Positions 11,001 through 21,702 of a stretch of DNA of 64,000 nucleotides are shown here, one piece after another. The DNA lies in the NCBI RefSeq assembly GCF_026914265.1, contig NC_069133.1:6073985-6137984 (forward strand), written 5' to 3'. How positions within the stretch are numbered: position 1 is the first letter of the stretch; each line of letters opens with the position of its first letter. The stretch is from Mya arenaria (Eukaryota > Mollusca > Bivalvia > Myida > Myidae). The notes beneath the pieces were generated by a model. The model ran no database searches. It had not been told where the DNA came from and worked only from the letters and a program-made list of their open reading frames with translations. Both the position numbers and the translations under genes were made by a program.

Positions 11001-14000
11001 TGTACAAATAGCGTTAAGTCCACTTGTATGGCTAGGTACAGGCATATGTACAAGAAGCGTTAAGTCCACTTGTATGGCTAGCTACAGGCATACGTACACG
11101 AAGCGTTAAGTCCACTTGTACGTCTAGCTACAGGCATACGTACAAATAGCGTTAAGTCCACTTGTATGGCTAGCTACAGGCATACATACACGTAGTGTTA
11201 AGTCCACTTGTACGGCTAGCTACAGGCATACGTACAAATAGCGTTAAGTCCACTTGTATGATTAGCTACAGGCATACGTACAAATAGCGTTAAGTCCACT
11301 TGTATGGCTAGTTACAGGCATACGTACAAATAGCGTTAAGTCCACTTGTATGGCTAGCTACAGGCATACGTACACGTAGCGTTAAGTCCACTTGTACGGC
11401 TAGCTACAGACATACGTACACGTAGCGTTAAGTCCACTTGTACGGCTAGCTACAGACATACGTACACGTAGCGTTAAGTCCACTTGTATGGCTAGCTACA
11501 GACATACGTACACGTAGCGTTAAGTCCACTTGTATGGCTAGCTACAGACATACGTACACGTAGCGTTAAGTCCACTTGTATGGCTAGCTACAGGCATACG
11601 TACAAATAGCGTTAAGTCCACTTGTATGGCTAGCTACAGGCATACGTACACGTAGCGTTAAGTCCACTTGTTTCGGCTAGCTACAGACATATGTACACGT
11701 AGCGTTAAGTCCACTTGTACGGCTAGCTACAGGCATAGGTACAAATAGCGTTAAGTTCACTTTTATGGCTAGCTACAGGCATACGTACAAATAGCGTTAA
11801 GTCCACTTGTATGGCTAGCTACAGGCATACGTACAAATAGCGTTAAGTCCACTTGTATCGCTAGCTACAGTCATACCTACACGTAGCGTTAAGTTCACTT
11901 GTACGGTTAGCTACAGGCATACGTACAAATAGCGTTAAGTCCACTTGTATGACTAGCTACAGGCATACGTACAAATAGCGTTAAGTCCACTTGTATGGCT
12001 AGCTACAGGCATACGTACAAATAGCGTTAAGTCCACTTGTATGGCTAGATACAGGCATACGTACAAATAGCGTTAAGTCCACTTGTATGGCTAGCTACAG
12101 GCATACGTACAAATAGCGTTAAGTCCACTTGTATGGCTAGATACAGGCATACGTACACGTAGCGTTAAGTCCACTTGTATGGCTAGCTACAGGCATACGT
12201 ACAAATAGCGTTAAGTCCACTTGTATGGCTAGCTACAGGCATACGTACACGTAGCGTTAAGTCCACTTGTACGGCTAGCTACAGACATACGTACACGTAG
12301 CGTTAAGTCCACTTGTACGGCTAGCTACAGGCATAGGTACAAATAGCGTTAAGTTCACTTTTACGACCAGGTACAGGCATATATACAAGTAGCGATAAGT
12401 CCACTTGTATGGCTAGCTACAGGCATACGTACACGTAGCGTTAAGTCCACTTGTACGTCTAGCTACAGGCATACGTACAAATAGCGTTAAGTTCAGTTGT
12501 ATGGCTAGCTACAGGCATACGTACAAATAGCGTGAAGTCCACTTGTATGGCTAGCTACAGGCATACGTACAAATAGCGTTAAGTCCACTTGTATGGCTAG
12601 CTACAGGCATACGTACAAATAGCGTTAAGTCCACTTGTATGGCTAGCTACAGGCATACGTACAAATAGCGTTAAGTCCACTTGTATGACTAGCTACAGGC
12701 ATATGTACAAATAGCGTGAAGTCCACTTGTATGGCTAGCTACAGGCATACGTACAAATAGCGTTAAGTCCACTTGTATGGCTAGCTACAGGCATACGTAC
12801 ACGTAGCGTTATATCCACTTGTATGGCTAGCTACAGGCATACGTACAAATAGCGTTAAGTCCACTTGTACGGCTAGCTACAGGCATACGTACACGTAGCG
12901 TTAAGTCCACTTGTACGGCTAGCTACAGACATACGTACACGTAGCGTTAAGTCCACTTGTACGGCTAGCTACAGGCATACGTACAAATAGCGTCAAGTTC
13001 ACTTTTACGACTAGGTACAGGCATACGTACACGTAGCGATAAGTCCACTTGTATGGCTAGCTACAGGCATACGTACACGTAGCGTTAAGTCCATTTGTAC
13101 GGCTAGCTACAGACATACGTACAAATAGCGTTAAGTCCACTTGTATGGCTAGCTACAGGCATACGTACAAATAGCGTTTAGTCCACTTGTACGGCTAGCT
13201 ACAGGCATACGTACACGTACACGTACCGTTAAGTCCACTTGTACGGTTAGCTATATGAACACGTACTCGTAGCGTTAAGTCCACTTGTACGGCTAGCTAC
13301 AGGCATACGTACACGTACCGTTAAGTCCACTTGTACGGTTAGCTGTATGAAAACGTACTCGTAGCGTTAAGTCCACTTGTATGGCTAGCCAAAGGCATAC
13401 GTACACGTACCATTAAGTCCACTTGTATGGCTAGCCACAGACATACGTTTACGTAGCGTTAAGTCCACTTGTACGGTAAACCTCGTTTCCGCAAAACACC
13501 CTACGCTCGGGTTGGGATGAACCACTCTCGGCCATGGGAGATACTTATAATCCTCTATATCCCTTTAAGGCTGATACGTAGAATAATGTCAAAATGGACA
13601 TTTCTAATGCTTACACATTAAAAGAACCTTTTACGCCAAGTTTAACTTTTCATCACAGTTCATACCTTATTACTTGTCATTGGCGATTTATTCAGAAACA
13701 TACATGGTTTATCATTAAAGTGTCCTTGAAACCTGTTTGTAACCTTCATATAATTATATTTAAAAACAACAACTTATCGTCCGATACATACGAGAAGTGA
13801 GAGTCTAGGACGTATCCTTTCATAAATCCTATTCCCCCGGAAGAAAGGTAAACGAGCGGGTACGCGTGCGCAATGGTCGGCTCCACGTCCGGGAACGCCC
13901 CATACGTGAGAGCATCCCAGCTCACCCCACCTAGTAGAGAAGGTTTGTCGCCAAAACAGTTTGTGTTTCATTATAAGAACAGTCACACAGTTTGCACGAA

Positions 14001-15281
14001 CGAAACAATTCACTGTCGATTCTACCAACACTACATACAACACGGGGACGTTTAATTTGGATAACTGTTGCTTTGTTTTGTAATGAAAACTACTCACCTT
14101 CTACCATGTAGTTAGCTGTCTGACAGGAGCACCCGGCGCTGGTTCCAGCGATCACGGCGCCAGCGTCATTCATCTGGTGCAGCGCAAGGAGAGCGGGCGT
14201 GTATTCCCCGTACTGGCCTAGCAACCTGTGGGATTGTTTTTCCACATGTGAAACATGATAGTACTTTGTGAAAGTCCCGGAGGGTGGCGTATACTCGAAT
14301 ACTAACAGACCGTTTCAATTAAGCGTTTACATACCAACCTTTTAACACACACTTTATTGAAAATGTCGAGAAGCATTATGTATAATCATTATAATGAAAC
14401 ACTCAATCGACTACTAATATTCTGTAGAGTTATCGGAATATCATCTGTCCGGTTAGCGCAGTGGTAATAATAAATACAAATCAAAGAACCATTTGCCCAT
14501 ATATAAAAAGGAACTAAATGGCCTAACATACGACTTGACGACCCTCTCTTGGTCACCACCTCCGAAAAAGAAGCCAGTCTGGGCGTATATTAAATCAATG
14601 GTGGCCTGCGGGGCGTTGTCAGCCGTATGGTTCAGGTCGATGGGGATACGGGCAGTCTCGAGCGCCCCGTGTTTGAGAAAGAGGTTCCGGTAGTACTGAT
14701 ACCCGTCCAGGGGGTCCGCGCTCGCTGCGTTGATGATTCCAACTCTGGCCACCCCCTTACCACCCTGAATAATACAATAATAATTTCCTTTTTAATAAAA
14801 CCAGATTTGTTTTATTTTTAATTTCAATAAATGTGTTGTTTTTCGGTATTTTTCCGTTTGAAATTTGTGGAAAAGACGTTCGAAAACAAAGTTAACAGTG
14901 TTTTTTAGTTTCCTCCTTAAGCATTTTTGTATTCTTTCATTTTTTTCTGATGTTCTTTTACCAATTTGTTACTGTTGTTGAATATGTTTGAACGTGTTAA
15001 CTTGCCTCACAAGGCAGTGCAGTGTTTGAAAATGAAAAAAAAGAAACTGAACGTACGTTCGATATTTAAATACTTACGGCCATACGAATAATTGTGTCAT
15101 ATATTTCTGTGTTATTGTCCCACAAGTGTCCGCCCACAAGCACCATAGAACGCCCATACTGAGCGTACTGGGGGAGCTTGGCAACGTGTTGACGTAGAAT
15201 GACGTCATCAGTTAGAACGAATCCGTGCACATGATTTACAGCATTTAGCACTACGGCTATGCATAGAAAATACATCACCAT
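8097..15281 (-). CDS. Secreted cyanophycinase-like peptidase (family S51)
   Basis: Six exons, 15281-15078, 14764-14532, 14225-14098, 13930-13792, 8917-8776 and 8546-8097, join in phase to 431 residues. A signal peptide (MVMYFLCIAVVLNAVNHVHG) opens the protein. The family landmarks come in order: VGGHL (49-53), GGDQ (137-140), nucleophile GTSAG (Ser175), LDSHF (His233), RGREGR (237-242) and GIGVDE (Glu265). The S51 Ser-His-Glu triad is therefore complete. Bacterial relatives cut the aspartate-arginine polymer cyanophycin or aspartyl dipeptides. The animal substrate is unknown, so only a secreted serine peptidase is claimed. Exon 1 could begin at residue 1 or 3, both Met. Intron 4 carries a 3.8-kb minisatellite. 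Four GATA motifs precede exon 1. No frame breaks were seen. The C-terminal 150 residues, in one exon, resemble the later cyanophycinase strands less clearly. Confidence 0.92.
9650..13477. repeat. 46-bp minisatellite, ~82 copies
   Basis: A tandem array whose unit contains GCGTTAAGTCCACTTGTACG followed by GCTAGCTACAGGCATACGTA and then CACGTA or CAAATA. Early units (9.76-10.26 kb) include a 48-bp variant with GGCTTAGGCTACAGG. Later units alternate between CACGTA and CAAATA types and between TACGG and TATGG. The array fills most of intron 4 of the cyanophycinase-like gene. The unit length is not a multiple of three, and open stretches inside it are not genes. Confidence 0.97.
13475..13548 (+). 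repeat. Dispersed repeat abutting the minisatellite
   Basis: This segment, beginning CGGTAAACCTCGTTTCCGCA and ending in GGCCATGGGAGATACTTAT, is nearly the same as 15854-15938. It starts exactly where the 46-bp array stops, so the array lies beside or within a copy of this element. Confidence 0.7.
14448..14468 (+). repeat. tRNA A-box-like SINE scrap
   Basis: GTCCGGTTAGCGCAGTGGTA resembles the 5' head of a tRNA-derived SINE with its A box. No B box follows, so it is a short remnant inside intron 2 of the peptidase gene. Confidence 0.3.
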
Positions 15282-15330
15282 GGTTGTCAACTGTGCGGTT
15301 ATTCACGGCCTATTTCAGTCACATGTTCGA

Positions 15331-15422
15331 AGATAAGAACGCATATTTCTCCCACCTCAGATAAGTAGATCCAATAATTTAACCATGCTAGATATTCTTA
15401 TCTTGCCCAAGGGCGAAGATAA
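15331..15422. promoter_or_regulatory. Cluster of four GATA motifs
   Basis: AGATAAG at 15331-15337 and 15359-15365, its complement CTTATCT at 15397-15403, and AGATAA at 15417-15422 lie 50-140 bp upstream of the first ATG of the minus-strand peptidase gene. Four matches in 92 bp is more than expected by chance and suggests a GATA-factor-driven promoter, as seen for many gut genes. This is inference from motif density only. Confidence 0.4.
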
Positions 15423-15806
15423 AATGCCCGTATGGAACTCCTTTTACCACATTGTAATTACCTCCCTTGTTGAAGACTGTCGTCAGTAGCATCAATGAAA
15501 TCTTGTCTTATGGTAATATTTAGAACGCTAATTAATTATTTCTCGCTTCAAATGTCATCATAAAACAGTTTTCAGGCACCATTCAAGAAAAAATGCTTCA
15601 TTCTCCTTAGAACTATTTTAAAAGACCGATTTGACTATTAACATTAACTGGATCACTGCGCGTATATCCATGACAACCACTTGCTATCGCATATCCATAC
15701 GCAATTATTTTCACTAAGCAAAAAAAGAGTTCCAGCAAAAAAAAACATTTTTACTTAATTTTGTTTATCTGAGGTGGGAGAAAAAGCATCTACCATAGCC
15801 GCTCGT

Positions 15807-15911
15807 ATAAGATAGGTTCATCCCGACCCTCGCGCTGGGTGTTTTGCGGAAACTCGGTAAACCTCGTTTCCGCAAAACACCCTACGCTCGGGTCGGAATG
15901 AACCTATCTTA
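15807..15911. repeat. Palindromic hairpin, ~49-bp arms
   Basis: TAAGATAGGTTCATCC and following bases to 15855 are repeated in reverse complement up to 15911, with GTTTTGCGGAAAC facing GTTTCCGCAAAAC around a short spacer. The right arm continues into the dispersed repeat also found at 13475-13548. It looks like a fold-back element with one isolated half elsewhere. Confidence 0.75.
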
Positions 15912-15959
15912 CACTCTCGGCCATGGGAGATACTTATACTGTTCCATTACTAATAAACA

Positions 15960-16248
15960 TGTAGGTATATAGAGGATTTTTATTATAAAATTCAAATTAC
16001 AATCGAAACTGGAGACAATAAACTCGAAGTTGTACCATGAAAACAAGTGGATACAAATAAAAATATCGGGATAACTATGTTAACTATGTTATCTATGTGT
16101 CATAATGTATTATATTTATATACTGCAGTTACTATTAGGTAAGATCTTGTTCATAGAAGATCGTCGGTGGTTCGACACTTAAGAGAAGTGCCCACATATA
16201 CACAAAAATTTAAATCATCATCATCATTCTCATCGTCATCATCGTCAC

Positions 16249-16303
<55 letters not shown>

Positions 16304-17465
16304 TGGGATGTCATTCCATACCGTCATACTGTAGTAAGAAAATGAATCCTTAGAATAATTAGTTCGTGGTATGTTTAGTAAAAAATTACTCATGTTTTGG
16401 AGCCGATCTGACTGAATGATGTTCATTGTTTGCAAAAACAAGGATCTCTGTCATGTAACAAGGGGGCCATATCATTACGCGTTATGTATAACAAGTGGCA
16501 CAGTGGTACTTGCATCGGTCAGTAAAAGTTAGCCATTGAGATTGCAATCGTTTGGTTGTTTAAGAATTATTGTTTGCAATCCTTCTTTGCAGCGTCTTTA
16601 CTTTATGTATGCAATAATTATTATATTTACCCCAAATATGAAAACAATAGCCAAGTATTGGAAGTATATAAGCATTGTAAATCACACGTTTCATATCATT
16701 ATCTTTCATTCTTCAAAAGCGAAATTTTCCAGTTGATTTATTTGCAAACAAAGTTAATTTTAAACAAGATTTAGATGATTTATAAAAAAGATAATGTACT
16801 TCACCATGTTTTGATATTTAAAATATGTAATGGGAGTATGACTTGGTTATTATCCAACGTATTGAATCAGCTACTTGATATTCTTCGATAAATTGATGGT
16901 TTTTGAATGTGGGAAGATAATTTTATGTTTAACAGGCTTGTATGCCAAGGACAAAGGTTCCTGATATTCTAGAAAAACCAACACGAAACCTTATTTTTTT
17001 TTTTATTTACATTTTAAAAATGAGTGGGCCAGCGTTTCTGCGTTGGAACAATTCCTAGGATGAACTGCCTTTCGGTAATTGCGAATATATTTTCCGATGA
17101 ACCTAACATGTTCGGATCGTGAATCATCGCATATGAATATACACGTTAATTGAACATTGTTTATCATGTTATTGTTTGTATTGTGTCAGCAGGCCCCCCA
17201 AAAAACTTAAATCAACATATAAAAAGTGTTAATTTATGATGTGTTAAATGTATTGTTGTCATAAGTGTTTCAATGTTACATTTAAAGGTGATTTGGAATG
17301 ATTGTGGACTGTTTCCGATTACGGTCGGGTCGTTCTGATTATAAAACAGATGAGAAATTATTACTGTAAGATTTTTTTTCTAAATGAAATGAAGTATTTT
17401 TGTAACAATTCTTGATTAAATAATAATGAATAGGTGTAAATATAAGTAAAACATTGGGTGATTGA
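15960..17465. other. Intergenic with CAT microsatellite
   Basis: A (CAT)n tract with interruptions runs at 16214-16303. Its aspartate-rich open frame on the minus strand is a product of the repeat. Nothing else in this stretch looks like an exon or RNA gene. Confidence 0.5.
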
Positions 17466-17469
17466 TTCC

Positions 17470-17568
17470 ATTATCGGGAAAACGGACGCATTTGGGCTGG
17501 TTCAAGAAAGCGTGGAGTTCGGACTCCACACGCTTTAACCAGCCCAGCTGCGTTCATACCCCGATAAT
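17470..17568. repeat. Imperfect palindrome
   Basis: ATTATCGG at 17470 pairs with CCGATAAT ending at 17568, and GGGCTGGTT and GCGTGGAGT pair with ACTCCACACGC and AACCAGCCC. The arms are about 48 bp with a few mismatches and almost no loop. It is probably a small fold-back element. Confidence 0.7.
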
Positions 17569-17889
17569 CACGCAGTTTATTCTTTAAATCAGCTTATAAA
17601 ATGAAACTAAGGTGTCATATTATAACAGCGAACCTGCCAGAAAAATAAGCATATGATTTTGGGCCCGAACCAACGATCGCCGGTTGATTCGCTTTTAAAT
17701 AGCCAACTTGTCAGTTGAAAGCCTTATCGCAAACTGCAATCATTAAATTATACCTTAAAAGGATTGTACACCAGATTTGCATCCCAAATAGGTTTTTTTG
17801 TAACGAATCTCAGGACAATTATCTAAAAGAATGTGTTACGCTTTGATATCATAAATGTAAAAAAGTACAAAAATATAAAAACAAAATTG

Positions 17890-17962
17890 TATCGGAGAGC
17901 GGGTTCGAACCCGTGTCGCCAAAATTGAAGTCCAGCGTCATATCCACCGAGCTACGACGGCT
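17890..17962 (-). repeat. tRNA-derived SINE head
   Basis: On the minus strand there is an A-box-like TAGCTCGGTGGATA and a perfect T-arm ACGGGTTCGAACCCG, about 40 bp apart. The outer acceptor strands (AGCCGTC and TCTCCGA) do not pair, so this is a SINE head or tRNA pseudogene and not a working tRNA. The SINE body probably continues to about 17750. Confidence 0.55.
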
Positions 17963-18703
17963 AACAGTAATTGGGTGACATAATTAAGCTATACACCTAC
18001 CTCGGTATTATCACGTGATAACACCGACTAGCCAATTACGCATAAGGAATAAATTCTACCTGGTAGACATACCCAGTAATCTTTTTTAATAGAAAAATAC
18101 GAAATTACTGCTAAACTTAAATACATTGTGAACTGTGCGGTACTTAGGTTAGTAAGTTTCAATGCATTTTACACATCGATGCCAAGTTTATGTCTGTTTT
18201 CGACAATTTTCTTTTTTTCGCTATTTTATCATACGGAGTACAGCCCCTTTAACGTTTGAATCATCGGGTTCTTAAGTGAATAATTAACCGAGATTGTAAA
18301 TATTTCTACGACGACAATGGGCACATTATCTTCGCATATCTATTAGAAAGCATTCGAAGCGTTGCTTGATTTTCATCGAGATAATGAAGTATGAAATGAG
18401 TATAACAATTACAGCAATGTTGGAAGCAAATGTAGGTGTAAACTGTGAGGAATTAAGTTTTTGTTTTTGAAGGTCTGCCCTCGCTTATTTGCTGCATTAT
18501 GGCTTGACTCCGCTGCATCGCCATATTTAAAATTATATAGAAAGTGACGGCAATTGCCAGAAACGGAGTGAGAAATAACAAGATCCCGATGCAATATCAT
18601 AAAGCAGCATTTGTCTTGGTTAAAACAGTACTCCGAATTTTCCAATACTTCCCTCGAATGCCAAACGCGGGCAAGGGTGCTAACCATTTTAATGTATTAT
18701 GAT

Positions 18704-18773
18704 GCGGTCGGGTATGAATCCGTGGCTTTCCGCACCCAAAGCGGACGCTCTACCACTGACCTATCGGGGCGGT
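18704..18773 (-). repeat. tRNA-like SINE head or tRNA pseudogene
   Basis: The minus strand reads like a tRNA-Pro-type head, with A box TAGGTCAGTGGTAGAGCG and loop CTTTGGGT (anticodon TGG). The B-box region GGATTCATACC departs from the consensus and the acceptor ends pair poorly, so it is not called a functional tRNA. Confidence 0.45.
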
Positions 18774-18789
18774 CCGTGAGAAACCAAAT

Positions 18790-20880
18790 GATACTTGCAC
18801 TGTTATAACTGATACTTTGTTTTTTGAATAGGTAAATACAAAGAGATAAAATGAGTTACACAAAAGTAATATCAACAATGAAGCGAACTTTAAAGTCTGA
18901 CTGTCGCTGTGTTTTTAAGCCAAAGTCTATATTCGCTTTTACTACCCGTGCGTATTGTCTCTGGCTACAAAATGAACAAAGTTGGCATACTATTTCTTTT
19001 GATTTGATAAACAAACAAACTTCATAATTTATGTCTCTCTTCTATAACTTTGCCAGGGTGCTGGTGTTGGTGTCATGACTGTTAAGATTTGTAGACACAT
19101 TTAACCAAACTCACGCTTAAAAGTATACAATACTCAGACTTAAATATCAGTCTGAAATAGTATTCTCTAGCTTAAACATGGAGAGTTTATCGTGAACTAC
19201 ATACAGAACCTTAACATTTAATTATAACGTACCTTACATGTTTAGACTCCCTAAACTTAAAACAATATCTCATCTTGACTAACTTTAATAGTGATTTTAA
19301 GTTATGATATAGTGCCCAAGTTTGAGCCTTTCGGATTGCAACATTCACTTTGGAGTTATTGCCCTTGAATGTTGCAATTGACCATCTCCGCATATATCGC
19401 ATGAAATGTTCAGACTGTTTTCATCCAGTTTAACAGGGAAACATTTCACTTTAGTTGCTTCATCAGTCCTACTCATAAATAATTTTCTATTCCAACTCGT
19501 GAGCGCTCCATGCAGGAGAAATATTCTAGTTATGGATTTAAAATGGAATTTAATTATTCTAAAAGCTCATTTTGTAGTATATACGGTCTGTTTTAAGGAT
19601 GTAGTGGAAACCACAGTAACTGTAAATGATAAAGATTGCATGAAATTTAAAAAAAAATAATATGTAAAAATATTCGACTAAAAGTGGATTATTTGTTTAA
19701 TTGTGTATCATAGAGTAATAGAACACATTTTTTATGATTCTCAGTCCATAAAATCACCCTAGGGACCAATCGCTCGAATTAGGTAGCTCGACTGGCCAAA
19801 AATGCAGTCCAAATACCAAGTAATTGTAGTGGTTACGTTCCATTCATCCTTGACCTATAAACTGACCTAATAATGGCGTACGTAATTATGGTGTCTGAAT
19901 AATTGTGACACACTCTGGCACTTTAATATATAGGATTTTAGCATCTGTTCCCATTTATCTTATAAGAATGGCGTATGGGCAGCTTCATTAGTTATATGAT
20001 ATATCTTTTATAGCCCTCTCAGAACTTGCATTTTAAAAAAGGGTTCGATATTGTATGATATTGAAAGACCTTTGTCCCTTATATGTGTATGTGTAAACTG
20101 GACTCTTGTTCGACTATCTTGAAGCAAGGTTTCACTAGATGACCTGATATAATAATGTCACGATTTTCTAAAACTGGCGAAGCCAGATGTATTATATCTG
20201 TTATACTCTCTCTACAAAGTTGAACTGTATAAGCGTTCCAAATACTTTAAATTAATCAACATTTGTAAGATCCTGCTGCCACAGTATGTTCAACATGTTC
20301 TGTATAACGTTGCGCTTATATGCCGGTCATATGACCATGGTGCAAATTTGCCCCTGGCCCTGGTGGTCAAGTGTAGCATCTTTGGAAAATTTGACTTTGA
20401 TTTTTTGGGACGTGTTTATGTGGCAACTCAAAACTATTATGTTGCAGCCATTTCGAGTAAAATGATAAATAATCTTTCACAAAATAGTGTCATACCGTCA
20501 GAAAGGTTTAAACTGTACGTGTTCATGTTTGTTCCATTCTAAAAACAAATCGAGCCTCATGGATATGTTCTTAATTATTTCCGAAATTACATTACGGTCT
20601 CATTCAATTTGACACGCTTTGCTGAAAAAAATACAATTAAATATCAATTTAGACACTTATATAGGCATATAATAAAAACGAAATAGATGTTGGTTTCAGT
20701 GTACGATTGCATTGAAACAAACAATTATCCTCTATTTTGGCTTTACTAGTTACTATAAAAACCCTGCACGTTTGAATATATTATTGATATATTTGAACCA
20801 TTATTTTCGTCCGTTTATTAACTCTTATACAAATGGAGAATGTTAAGTGGTGAGGGAAAGGTTTTAAACTTATGCTATAT
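18790..20880. other. Intergenic, nothing recognised
   Basis: An AT-rich stretch with no exon, repeat array or RNA gene that I can support. Confidence 0.3.
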
Positions 20881-20881
20881 C

Positions 20882-20883
<2 letters not shown>

Positions 20884-20945
<62 letters not shown>
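20884..20945. repeat. (TA)n microsatellite
   Basis: About 30 uninterrupted TA dinucleotides. Confidence 0.98.
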
Positions 20946-20949
<4 letters not shown>

Positions 20950-21702
20950 ACAATCAGCGGTATTGAAATTTGAGTCAATGAAAGCTGGGATTTACCAAAT
21001 TATTTTAATCGAGAATTTGCCATTTGTTATATGGATTATGCTTATGTACGTGAGTAAAACAATCAATTTCAGCAAAGAATGATAAATATGTTGCTAAAAT
21101 CTGATTGCATTTATATTCATATTTTTAATCTTGCACATGGTAACAATTAACAATGAAACAAAAACTAATATACAAATTGGGTCAGTATATTAATTGACAA
21201 CCCAATCAGTTGTAGGTAAGGAAATCATAAATAATTAATCAAATAACTAATTACTTAATTTCATTGAAATATGGAAAGTCGGACAATGCATACCGTTAGA
21301 CAGTTATTTATTTAAGATATCATAACATTTTAGACCATCTGAAATACGTAGATCTGTGGCTAATTTCTCGAAACTACTTAATTCTGTTAAAACATATTTT
21401 TGTTGTAAATTGAAGTTATCTGTCTGATAATTATGAAAAACTTTTATTTATCAAAATCAGGTTACAGTAAAAAAATAGGCTTAAGAAGGCTTAATAAGTT
21501 TCAACAAATCATGGCATAATGTTTGATCTGACTGAAATTTCATAAACAAATGTTGAGATGCTCATTGTCGTTAGAATCCTTTATCTACATAACATAAAGT
21601 CAAACGAGCGGAACCTCTCTGAATAGGTCGTTATCAATTAAGGTCAAATTAAGAATATATATATGTAACAATTTCTTATTTCAGCACAGAAGAGTTGCAA
21701 GT

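Noticed and set aside
16151-16441. Aspartate-rich open frame
   Set aside because: It is produced by a (CAT)n microsatellite.
17890-18773. Two functional tRNA genes
   Set aside because: A- and B-box-like parts exist, but the acceptor stems do not pair and one B box is degenerate. They fit SINE heads better.
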